Assembly (NCBI RefSeq): GCF_027111315.2
Contig: NZ_CP114289.2
Span: 806,001 to 870,000 of the forward strand
Direction: 5' to 3'
DNA length: 64,000 bases
Origin: Flavobacterium limnophilum
GTDB lineage: Bacteria > Bacteroidota > Bacteroidia > Flavobacteriales > Flavobacteriaceae
Positions 1 through 8,322 of this stretch are shown here, piece after piece. How positions within the stretch are numbered: the stretch's first letter is position 1; every line of letters begins with the position of its first letter. Both the position numbers and the translations under genes were made by a program. The notes beneath the pieces are model-generated. The model was not told where the DNA came from and searched no databases. It was given only the letters and a program-made list of their open reading frames with translations.

Positions 1-2086
1 TTCTGTTGGGAACTCCGATTTCGAAAATTAATTTTCCATTGGCACGAGGAATAGCCCAATCAATATTTCCGAGATTTGTTGTCGCTGCAGCAGTAACCAC
101 AACAGTTTCTTGTCGGTATTCTCCCGTGGTTCCGTCTTTGTAGGCAAACAGGGTATAAGTTCCCGGACGAACATTTTTGATGTTGAAATTTCCGGAAGCA
201 TCTGTTTGAACCCAATATTGATAATTTTCTTCTTCAAATTGCCATTGTCCACCGGAATCAGTGCTTAATTGAGTGACTCCTATCCAGGCACCACCACCGT
301 TAACCACCGATTTTGATGGGTCAGTAATCGAAAAATTACCAGTAATATTTCCACGTCCATCAGCCAATGGATATTCAGGAGTATTGGTTAACCAAGCATA
401 AGGCCATTCTGTTTCGTCTTTGGCCGCCCTGGCTTTTGCATCATCCCAATTGGCAGTAGCCGTTGATTTTTGGTTGGCATAAATTAAATAAGGACCGTAA
501 ATTTTAGACCATTCTTCTCCTTGCAACACATTGAAACCTGCCGATCCATAATGCACGCCATTCATGCAAACGTGGATAATTCCCGAGGCGGCATTTAAAT
601 CGTGACTGGTTGGTCCGCCATTAAAGTATTCGTGATTGGCAGTAACCGCCCAAATTCCCAAATTGTTTTTGTCGGTGGTATGACCGTAAGCTTTCAAACT
701 AATTAGGGGTTCGCTGAACTCATATTTACCATCGTATTTCCCAGCACGAACCCCTGATTCTATTTTGATGATTTCAGGAATTGAGGTTGCCGACCAAGCA
801 TCGCCAGGTTGTGGCATATTCCAAGTTTTCAAATCATTCACGCAAATTTTGTCGGTTACGGTATTGTTGATCCATAGCACTTGTCTCCAAGAACCAAAGT
901 CAAAATTAGGGTAAGCTGCTTTGTGACGCAGAATGGAGTAGGTGTAGAGTCCATTGTCTCCTTTTTTAAGCACATAATGAATGTCGGCATCCACTCGTGT
1001 TTTATTGACTTCTGGGCTATAAGGACGGCTAAAGGAAACATCAATATAATCGGCTGTTTCTTCTTTAATCGAAAAAGTAGCACCAAAAATAGTTTCAAAA
1101 ATAGTTTCAAAATCTACAGAAGAAGTAAAATCATAATAAGTTCCCACTCTATTTTCAGGCGTATTGGTTTGGAGCAAAGTTTCCACTCCGTTTATTTTCA
1201 AAGATTGAATGTTGCTGGTCCCTTTTTGTATTCTAGCTTCCAGAATTCCGTTTTTCAGAATGATATAATTGGTATATTCTTGAATCATTCTATTGGGATC
1301 TTGGTAAATGCCCACACTAGTTCTTGTGCCATTATAAACCACCGCTAACGATTGTCCACTAGGACAAGTAATTTTGCCATTGGCAATATGATTTTCCAAT
1401 GCTATTTTTTTGTCTCCCGTAACAATAAGTTGACCTAGATCACTGATAAAAATAGTCCCCTTAGCTCCGATGTTAACAGCAGTCTTAACATCAACTGTAC
1501 CGCCAGTAATATTTAATTTTCCAATAGGATTTCCTGTTCCTGTTCCTACTTCTAAATAGGTATTTGCATATAGAGTTCCACCGGCAACATTTGCTGTTCC
1601 ATCTCCTCCATCTCCATAACCAATATAAAAAGTATAATTACTGTTTATAATTCCCGAATTCACGTTCAAAACCCCGGCAGCAGCTTTTCCTAAATAAGTA
1701 TAATTTCTGTTGTTAAAATAAGCCGAACCGTTGACAGTAACGGTTCCATTTAAATTAGTTCCACTATTTGGATAAAAAGTACCTGTTATGATAATGTTTG
1801 CCCCAACATTGGTAGTGAAAATGCCTGGTCTTTTAGCAATTACATCATTCCCGGAATGGCCAATATTTATTGGATTGTAAGGACTACCAGCTCCAATAGT
1901 TAGATTGGCATAATTTAAAGTCGTGAAATTGATACTCGTATTGTCCCAGTTATTTACATCATAAAAATCGGTACTTACACCACCCACCCAAGTATAGGTT
2001 TGGGCAAATGAAGTGTTGACAAGACTGAAAAATAATAGGGCAAGGATATAAAAGGATTGCCTTGTTCTGGGTAAAGTTTTTTTCAT
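1..2086 (-). CDS. PL4 rhamnogalacturonan lyase, 3' end outside window
   Basis: This is an open frame of 695 codons, read from ATG at 2086 to the left edge without a stop, so the C-terminus is missing. It starts with a signal peptide ending near SFAQ. An N-terminal repetitive beta region with many NxTGGT-like turns fills about residues 30-270. The lyase domain follows (about 275-570). Near the end comes the small middle domain of PL4 enzymes, recognisable by NVRPGTYTLFAYKDG and then FEIGVPN, where the C-terminal carbohydrate-binding domain normally begins. PL4 enzymes cleave the rhamnose-galacturonate backbone of rhamnogalacturonan I by beta-elimination. A 12-bp in-frame tandem duplication at 1089-1112 gives the repeat FETIFETIF. 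The neighbouring pectin esterases and lyase fit this role. A hairpin at 2234-2269 separates it from the operon upstream, so it may have its own promoter. Confidence 0.85.
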   Translation of the reverse strand, partial: MKKTLPRTRQSFYILALLFFSLVNTSFAQTYTWVGGVSTDFYDVNNWDNTSINFTTLNYANLTIGAGSPYNPINIGHSGNDVIAKRPGIFTTNVGANIIITGTFYPNSGTNLNGTVTVNGSAYFNNRNYTYLGKAAAGVLNVNSGIINSNYTFYIGYGDGGDGTANVAGGTLYANTYLEVGTGTGNPIGKLNITGGTVDVKTAVNIGAKGTIFISDLGQLIVTGDKKIALENHIANGKITCPSGQSLAVVYNGTRTSVGIYQDPNRMIQEYTNYIILKNGILEARIQKGTSNIQSLKINGVETLLQTNTPENRVGTYYDFTSSVDFETIFETIFGATFSIKEETADYIDVSFSRPYSPEVNKTRVDADIHYVLKKGDNGLYTYSILRHKAAYPNFDFGSWRQVLWINNTVTDKICVNDLKTWNMPQPGDAWSATSIPEIIKIESGVRAGKYDGKYEFSEPLISLKAYGHTTDKNNLGIWAVTANHEYFNGGPTSHDLNAASGIIHVCMNGVHYGSAGFNVLQGEEWSKIYGPYLIYANQKSTATANWDDAKARAAKDETEWPYAWLTNTPEYPLADGRGNITGNFSITDPSKSVVNGGGAWIGVTQLSTDSGGQWQFEEENYQYWVQTDASGNFNIKNVRPGTYTLFAYKDGTTGEYRQETVVVTAAATTNLGNIDWAIPRANGKLIFEIGVPNR

Positions 2087-2233
2087 GGTTAACCTATTTA
2101 ATAGTTGCTATTTTTTAATAATTATAAATTTAAACGTTAAAAATAAGTGTTTTTTATACGTTTATAATTTTTTACTAAAATATCATTATCCTTTCTGGTA
2201 GGCATCCTGTTGTATCCTGTATGAAAAAGCAAT

Positions 2234-2269
2234 GAGTTCATTAAAAAATGGCTTTTTTTTAATGAACTC
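2234..2269. terminator. hairpin terminator between GH115 and PL4 genes
   Basis: A 15-bp perfect inverted repeat (arms starting GAGTTCATT and ending AATGAACTC) includes A- and T-runs in its arms and has a six-base loop. It lies just downstream of the GH115 stop and could act in either direction. The 246-bp gap also has two ATCCTGT copies 10 bp apart at 2204-2220. Confidence 0.6.
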
Positions 2270-2332
2270 GTTGTCTGAAAATTTCTAAATCGAATAGCTT
2301 GGTCTGGCTTTGGTTGTATACCATAAAAACTC

Positions 2333-5227
2333 TTATTCTTTAACCGTTTCTGGCAAAAGCGAATAAGGCAATGGGGTGTTTTTATTCAAATTGAGGTAAA
2401 AATAATCTAGGGCAACTCCTTCGTCAATCATGTAGATTTTTAGGGTGTTTTTTCCCTTGATGGTTGATTTTAGGGCTACTTTTTTGGACGCTTTATTCGA
2501 TAATACATTTTGTTTCCACTCTTCGCTTCTTCCAATGGTTGCAAAATCGACTATTTGGATAGGTTCTTCATTCCATTGAACTCCAACGCGAACTCCATGT
2601 TTATTGGTGATTGGTAGGGTAGGTATGGCATTCAAAATCAATTCTGGATTTAAAAAAGAATCTGAATTATTCAAATAGATTTGATATTCCAGACAAGGTG
2701 CGTTTTTGTCCAAATTACTGGTTTGCAACGGTTCGGAGGTCAATGGATAAGCCTGCATTGCGGCTTTACTGTAACCCAAACCATCAATTTTTTTCCATTG
2801 ATACGGTTCTTGATTTTTTAAGGAAGTAAAATTTTGGGCATAAATAACGACTTTGTCTTCAATTGCGATAAATGATTTTTTGGGAAGACTAATCGAATTA
2901 GTATCGATGTTGAGGTTTATTGATTTTGTTTTATTGTCGTAATTGATGCTGAACTGCGCATTTTTTGGCTGTTTTTTGCTCCATTTATTCCAATCGACAC
3001 TGATTTGAATTCGTTCGTTGTTGCTTTCTTTGGCATTCAAAATACCAGAAGTTTTATTGGCAATAATCCAATCCGGAAGGTTTTGTAATTTCCACGAAAT
3101 AACCGATTCTTTCTTTAGAAAAATATCGATAAAATGGGAAGTATTCGAATCTTGGGAATACGTTGGCAGTTTGCTCTCGTTGAAACTTGAATCGATTTCG
3201 TTTTCGACCAAAATCCCCACTGAATCAATATTATCTGCTTGCAAAGGAATTTCTATTTTTGGCATATCAAAAACGGGCAATTTTCTTGGACTCATGTCCA
3301 TTATGCCGTTCCATTTTCCATTGGCGATTTGATTGTATTCTTGGGTAATTGTTTTGATTTCGTTAAAAGCATTTTCCGATTTCAAGGCATAATCCTTGGC
3401 ATTCAGTCGTCCTTGTTTGCCGTAAATACTGGCTTTGTCTGCATACAAAAACTTTTTGTTCATCAATGAAGCTGCTTTTGCCGGATAATAAATTAACTGG
3501 AAATAAGCGTCTTGCAAGTCTTTTGGTAGCTTGTCTTTTAATGAACTAACCTGGTTTTCTAAATTTTGATATTTGTTAATGCGTTTTTGATTTTCATCCC
3601 CAAAAAAGAACGGATTGTAAGCGGTTTGTTTGGTTTTGGTAGTCGGTTCCGTTTGGCTCCAGCCCATAAATTCGGGTTTTCTTTCAAAAGCCAAATCGAA
3701 ATACTCCCATTTCATGTCGGCAATCGACTTTCCGTAAGTTTTTCCAAAAATTGAGGAATAAAAAGTACTCATTTGTTTTTTGACATTGGAAGCATCCTCA
3801 AAAGTTGGAGCATCGTAAGCCATATCCATAAAAAGTTGGGTCGAATATTCTATGGCTTTCAAATCGCCGACATTCAGAATCCAGATTTCTTTGCAATTGG
3901 ATTGATAGGCTTTCATCATTTCTTCCCTCAGCAAAGCAGGATGAACCGAATCGACCCAAAGATAATCGTGCGGTCTTCCCCAATACGAAGCGTGGTAATA
4001 GATGCCGCCACCGCCGGAACGTTTTTGTTCTTGCTCATTGCTCAACCTGCGGATGTAGCCGTAATTATCGTCCGTCCAGACCAAAGTCACGTCATCCGGA
4101 ACTTGCAAACCTTCATCGTATAATTCCAGCACTTCTTTGTAAACCGTGAAAGCTTGCGGAACCTTTGTCGCATCCCGATTGATGTAGGTTTCAAACAATT
4201 TTCGTTGGTCTTCTATAATATGCGTCAAAAGTTCGGCTCCTTCCTTATTGGTTTTTACGCCTTCCATTTTGCTGTCGTGAACGCCGCGCATTCCGATGGT
4301 GTAAATGGTATCGACATTTTTGCTTTCTTTTACCCGGTCTTCCCAGTATTTAAGTACATTTTCTTTGTTGGAAACATAATTAAATTGACCCATTGTTTTT
4401 TCTTTCCATTCGTCAACATTGTTGCGCAACATCGGTTCGGCGTGGGATGACCCAAAAACAATTTGATAGGCTTCGGCTATTTTGGCATTTCCGGGAACAT
4501 TAAAAAAAGCGGTCGTTCCTTCGTGCATCGCCGGCCAAATAGTATTGGCTTTCAATCGCAATAACAGTTCGAATATTTTGGAATAGGTTTTGGGACCAAT
4601 ATTGCCTACTTCGGGTTCAAAAGTCTTGGAAGCCCAAGGTCGCAATCCCCAATCTTCGTCATTCAGAAAGATTCCCCTGAACTTAACCGATGGTGCTTTG
4701 GACTGAAATAAATTTTGCGAAAGAACCAATTCCTTTTGTTGTGCAACAGGTACATCTGCCCACCAATACCAGGGTGAAACTCCAATTCGTTCGGAAATCG
4801 CATAAACCCCGTAAGCAGTTCCTCTAGGATCGGTTCCGGCAATAATAAATGCTTTTTTAATGTTGGTTGTCGGCTGGTCAATAACTTTGAAAAGGTAACT
4901 TTCCCATTGCTTTTCGAAGCTTTTCCAATCGGTTTTTTTATCTAAAAAAGACTGTACCAATTCCGATTGAGATTGCCCAATAACGATTACATTTCCCGAT
5001 GCCGTTGCCTTGTTTTTGGTAACCAATGGTTTGAAACCGGTAACTTTGAAAATATCTTCCGCCAAAGAATAGGCCAAGATGGAATCTAATGCAATGGCAT
5101 TATCGTATAAAATGCTTGCTTTTTGGTCTTTGGCAACCACTTCAAATTGCAAGGCAGCCTTGTTTTGAGCCACATTTTTTTGAAGGAACAAGAGTAGGAA
5201 CAAAAAGGGTAGGATGGTATTTTTCAT
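2333..5227 (-). CDS. GH115 family alpha-glucuronidase
   Basis: This 964-residue protein has a signal peptide ending near VAQ, so it is exported to the periplasm or beyond. The GH115 core is recognisable from KFRGIFLNDEDWGLRPW, NTIWPAMHEGTTAFF and GSSHAEPM near residues 180-270, and WTDDNYGYIRRL near 385. The C-terminal third is the beta-sandwich expected in full-length GH115 proteins, and the length is usual for the family. Known members remove glucuronic acid or 4-O-methylglucuronic acid from xylan or from arabinogalactan side chains. In this pectin locus, removal of terminal glucuronate from side chains of rhamnogalacturonan I or attached arabinogalactan is my inference. It sits 51 bp after the PL9 gene, in the same direction. 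Confidence 0.88.
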   Translation of the reverse strand: MKNTILPFLFLLLFLQKNVAQNKAALQFEVVAKDQKASILYDNAIALDSILAYSLAEDIFKVTGFKPLVTKNKATASGNVIVIGQSQSELVQSFLDKKTDWKSFEKQWESYLFKVIDQPTTNIKKAFIIAGTDPRGTAYGVYAISERIGVSPWYWWADVPVAQQKELVLSQNLFQSKAPSVKFRGIFLNDEDWGLRPWASKTFEPEVGNIGPKTYSKIFELLLRLKANTIWPAMHEGTTAFFNVPGNAKIAEAYQIVFGSSHAEPMLRNNVDEWKEKTMGQFNYVSNKENVLKYWEDRVKESKNVDTIYTIGMRGVHDSKMEGVKTNKEGAELLTHIIEDQRKLFETYINRDATKVPQAFTVYKEVLELYDEGLQVPDDVTLVWTDDNYGYIRRLSNEQEQKRSGGGGIYYHASYWGRPHDYLWVDSVHPALLREEMMKAYQSNCKEIWILNVGDLKAIEYSTQLFMDMAYDAPTFEDASNVKKQMSTFYSSIFGKTYGKSIADMKWEYFDLAFERKPEFMGWSQTEPTTKTKQTAYNPFFFGDENQKRINKYQNLENQVSSLKDKLPKDLQDAYFQLIYYPAKAASLMNKKFLYADKASIYGKQGRLNAKDYALKSENAFNEIKTITQEYNQIANGKWNGIMDMSPRKLPVFDMPKIEIPLQADNIDSVGILVENEIDSSFNESKLPTYSQDSNTSHFIDIFLKKESVISWKLQNLPDWIIANKTSGILNAKESNNERIQISVDWNKWSKKQPKNAQFSINYDNKTKSINLNIDTNSISLPKKSFIAIEDKVVIYAQNFTSLKNQEPYQWKKIDGLGYSKAAMQAYPLTSEPLQTSNLDKNAPCLEYQIYLNNSDSFLNPELILNAIPTLPITNKHGVRVGVQWNEEPIQIVDFATIGRSEEWKQNVLSNKASKKVALKSTIKGKNTLKIYMIDEGVALDYFYLNLNKNTPLPYSLLPETVKE

Positions 5228-5278
5228 GTAGGATTTAAAAAATTAAAAAGCCTTGAATCGCATTAAACTCTTTTGGGG

Positions 5279-6619
5279 CTAACGCGCTCCATCAAATTCA
5301 AAACAACCCAAATCGGGCGCTTTTCCTTTGAACGGAAAACCAATATCGGTTCCAGCGTTTATCAATTTACTGGAGGGAGCCAATTTCAAAAAGTTGGTAT
5401 TGGGAAGACTCCCATCGGCTTGCCTTGGCGCTGTCAACAAAGCTTCGTCCAAACTTAGAAAATCAGCCGCAGTTACGGTTGGATTGAGGTCAAAATAATT
5501 GTTTTTCAAGATGCAACGGGATTGATCAATGTTGGCCAATTCCTTTACTTTCGCTGCAAACCCCAAGTTATTAACCATTTCGTGATTCCAGCCTGGGCCA
5601 TCGGTGCCAAAGTCTGTTGGGTTTAACGCCAAGCAGTTGAGCATGTCATAGTTGACCCTGTTTTTGTAGGCCGTATTATTGTGCCAATAGTTTCCTTCCA
5701 AATGATGATTGGCATAAAAACCACCTTGCTTGTTTCCGACTGCCAAACAAAAACGGATGGTGTTTTTTGGGATGGGCGTGTAATTGGCAACAACATCATT
5801 ATAAGGTTTTCTTCCTTTGGCATATCCACCAATTTTAAATCCGTTTCCATCACCACGACTTACAAAATCAGAAGAATATCCATTGTAAAAAGCCCAGCAA
5901 TTTTCTATCAAAACAGCTTCCGCATTATTGATTAAATCATAGCCATCATCGCTGTTGAACCAGGCTCGGCAACCCCTGAAAACATTGTTCACGCTTCCTC
6001 TCTTGAGATGCGCGCCAAAACCATCGGTATTGCCACCTTTGGCACCTTCCGATACAGAATCCCAGTTGTTGTAGGCATCACAATTCAAGATGAGGTTGTT
6101 GGAGCCGGACAGCATATAAACGCCAATGGCCATTCCGTCGTGCATTTTGAGATTTTCCAATGTATTGTGGCTGCCGAGAACCTCGAAACATTCGGATTGG
6201 GTGTGTCCCTTTATGGTTACCTGGACACCAATCACTTCAATGCCTTTAATGTGAATGTTGTCTCCTTTGACCAAAAAGGAGACAATGCGTTTATTCGCAG
6301 GTTTTACGTTTTTATAATCAAATATTGGAATTTCGTTTGGATAAGCCAAATAGCTGATGCCGTTTTTGTCCAATTGGGTTACATAAGCATAAGCTCGTTC
6401 GTAATTTGCAATTTGCTCTTCCCTCATCGAATAAAGTCCGCCCCTAATATAAACTGTATCTCCAGAATTGGCCAATTCTTGGGCTTTTTTTATGGTTTCA
6501 ACAGGTTTGTCTTTGCTTCCAATATTGGAATCATTTCCATCCGGTGCTACATAAAATTCGGCGGCAAAAGAATAAAAGCTGCTTAAAAAGAATGTGATGA
6601 TTAAAATTTTATTTCTCAT
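5279..6619 (-). CDS. PL9 family pectate / rhamnogalacturonan lyase
   Basis: This 446-residue right-handed beta-helix protein has a signal peptide ending near SFA. The N-terminal FYVAPDGNDSNIGS stretch is typical of PL9. The calcium-binding aspartates of Dickeya Pel9A appear to be kept: NTDGFGAH supplies one and NSDDGYD supplies three. GNGFKIGG supplies the lysine expected as catalytic base. Substrates in the family include polygalacturonate and, for some Bacteroides enzymes, rhamnogalacturonan I; the sequence alone does not decide between them. It follows the tandem CE12 gene after a 170-bp gap filled by an inverted-repeat element and precedes GH115, so it is probably co-transcribed with them. 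Confidence 0.87.
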   Translation of the reverse strand: MRNKILIITFFLSSFYSFAAEFYVAPDGNDSNIGSKDKPVETIKKAQELANSGDTVYIRGGLYSMREEQIANYERAYAYVTQLDKNGISYLAYPNEIPIFDYKNVKPANKRIVSFLVKGDNIHIKGIEVIGVQVTIKGHTQSECFEVLGSHNTLENLKMHDGMAIGVYMLSGSNNLILNCDAYNNWDSVSEGAKGGNTDGFGAHLKRGSVNNVFRGCRAWFNSDDGYDLINNAEAVLIENCWAFYNGYSSDFVSRGDGNGFKIGGYAKGRKPYNDVVANYTPIPKNTIRFCLAVGNKQGGFYANHHLEGNYWHNNTAYKNRVNYDMLNCLALNPTDFGTDGPGWNHEMVNNLGFAAKVKELANIDQSRCILKNNYFDLNPTVTAADFLSLDEALLTAPRQADGSLPNTNFLKLAPSSKLINAGTDIGFPFKGKAPDLGCFEFDGAR

Positions 6620-6632
6620 AAGGTGAATTTGT

Positions 6633-6767
6633 TGAATTTCCTCCAGCCTTAGCTGGAGGTAAATGAATAAATGTCAAAATGGCTTTAGCCAAAATTGTTT
6701 CCTTGTTTGGCTAAAGCCATTTATGCAATTCTTATTTTATTCCTCCAGCTAAAACTGGAGGCAATTC
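6633..6767. repeat. REP/BIME-like nested inverted repeat
   Basis: The 135-bp element is built from three hairpins. CCTCCAGC / GCTGGAGG is at 6640-6659, a 15-bp perfect inverted repeat (arms ATGGCTTTAGCCAAA and its complement) at 6679-6720, and CCTCCAG / CTGGAGG at 6742-6761. The left half (from TTGAATT) is an imperfect inverted copy of the right half (to AATTCAA), so the whole element can fold as one structure. It lies in the gap between the CE12-CE12 and PL9 genes and would be transcribed with them. The design resembles REP doublets mobilised by Y1 transposases. I saw no second copy and no such transposase in the window. Confidence 0.75.
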
Positions 6768-6789
6768 AAAATAGAAATAAATTTAAAAA

Positions 6790-8301
6790 TTATTGTTTAG
6801 CAGGAATTTCGATATAATCTTTCAAGCCACATTCCTTTATTTTTTTGAGACTCTCCGCTACAGTAAGCGCGTTCAGATTGGCTCCTTCAGAACCAGTGTG
6901 CGTGTGGTCTTTTGGAAAAAATGGTTTCACGGTTTCTTTGCCCAAGGCTTCGTATTTCAAGGCCACGAGTTCGTTTAAATCGATGAAAAAAGCACCAGTA
7001 TTTTCGGCTGCAATTTTCGACCATCCTCCGTAAGAATCGCTTCTGCGTTCCACTTTGTCGTTCGGCCATTCATTTCTTGGAGTTTGGCTCAAAACGATTG
7101 GAATAGCTCCTTTTTCTTTGGCTTCCTTGACGAATTTTTCCATATACCAGCCAAAAGTTTGCACGGTTTCGGTTAAACTGTCGCGAACCACCACTTGGGT
7201 TTCGTTGCCGTTTCCTTTAAGCGAACCCCTGAATTTTTCTTTGTCAATCGCTCCGGCATCGTTATGTCCAAATTGAATCATGATGTAATCGCCCGGCTGC
7301 AATTGATTTTTTACTGCTTCCCATAATCCTTCTTTAACAAAAGTACGAGTGCTTCTTCCGCCACGGGCTTTGTTGATGACTTCAATTCTAGTAGTATCGC
7401 AATATTTAGGAAATTCTACTCCCCAACCTACTGCATTGGGATTGTTGCCGTTATTGGCCATTGTCGAATCACCAATCAAATAGACTTTTTTCTTGGCTGG
7501 AAGTACAATTTTTGGATTGGGTAGAATATATTTTTTTAAAGAATTATCACTTTTTTTCAGTTGATTGATAATCACCGAAGCCGAAAGTACCGCACCTTTT
7601 GCCGATGTGTGTGTGTGGTCGCGTTTGTAGAAATAGGTTCCGGTTACTTTAGCTTCGCCCAATTTTTCCATTTCGATGGCCATATTATCGTTCAATTCGA
7701 TAAAAGTCACTTTCTCTTTTTTAGCGATTTGTTTGGCCCACAAACCATACGATTTATTGTTGCGAGGCACTTTGCCTTCCTTCCAGTCGTTTCTCGGAAT
7801 TGAAGAACAAACAATAGGTATGGCTCCTTTGGATTTGGCTTCACGCACTATTTTTTGGATGTACCAACCGTAAGTATGAACTACTTCGTGTTTTTTGGTC
7901 AGCATATTGTCTATCTCTTGGGTTTCTTCTCCGATTCCTTTGATGGTTCCTCTGGCTCGAAGGGTGTCATTCAGTGGGGCATCATCGTTGTGACCAAATT
8001 GAATCATTACGTAATCGCCTTTTTTGAGTTTTTTATACACCGCTTCCCACAAGCCTTTTTGTTGAAAAGTTCTACTACTGGTGCCTCCTAAAGCGTGGTT
8101 TTCTAGCCTTACTTTTGTAGTATCCAAAAACTGGCCTATGTAATCGCCCCAGCCCCAAAGTCCGCCGTCGCCTTTACCAGCCCCATTTTTTACGGTGGAA
8201 TCGCCTACGGTATAAATAGTAGGTTTGTCTTGTTTTTGGGTCGTAAAATTGAAAAATAATAATGCTAAACTAAGGATTGAAAGTATTTTAATTGACTTCA
8301 T
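6790..8301 (-). CDS. tandem CE12 rhamnogalacturonan acetylesterase
   Basis: This 503-residue secreted protein has two SGNH hydrolase domains of the CE12 type in one chain. Domain 1 (about 28-265) has YTVGDSTVKNG with the nucleophile serine, QFGHND, and the catalytic DHTHT. Domain 2 (about 270-500) repeats the order with YLIGDSTMANN, QFGHND and DHTHT. Both domains look catalytically intact. CE12 enzymes remove acetyl groups from galacturonate of rhamnogalacturonan I, which opens the backbone to PL4 and PL9 lyases. The N-terminal hydrophobic stretch is a signal peptide. It lies 21 bp downstream of the GH2 gene. The two domains are diverged, so the duplication is not recent. Confidence 0.88.
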   Translation of the reverse strand: MKSIKILSILSLALLFFNFTTQKQDKPTIYTVGDSTVKNGAGKGDGGLWGWGDYIGQFLDTTKVRLENHALGGTSSRTFQQKGLWEAVYKKLKKGDYVMIQFGHNDDAPLNDTLRARGTIKGIGEETQEIDNMLTKKHEVVHTYGWYIQKIVREAKSKGAIPIVCSSIPRNDWKEGKVPRNNKSYGLWAKQIAKKEKVTFIELNDNMAIEMEKLGEAKVTGTYFYKRDHTHTSAKGAVLSASVIINQLKKSDNSLKKYILPNPKIVLPAKKKVYLIGDSTMANNGNNPNAVGWGVEFPKYCDTTRIEVINKARGGRSTRTFVKEGLWEAVKNQLQPGDYIMIQFGHNDAGAIDKEKFRGSLKGNGNETQVVVRDSLTETVQTFGWYMEKFVKEAKEKGAIPIVLSQTPRNEWPNDKVERRSDSYGGWSKIAAENTGAFFIDLNELVALKYEALGKETVKPFFPKDHTHTGSEGANLNALTVAESLKKIKECGLKDYIEIPAKQ

Positions 8302-8322
8302 AATGCTTTTAAAAATCTAAAT

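Noticed and set aside
1089..1112. 12-bp tandem duplication in the PL4 gene as a possible phase-variable repeat
   Set aside because: There are only two units and the frame is kept, so it is more likely a simple short duplication.
881..1348. 155-codon plus-strand open frame
   Set aside because: It is antisense to the PL4 lyase frame, whose codons give clear family motifs, so it is a shadow.
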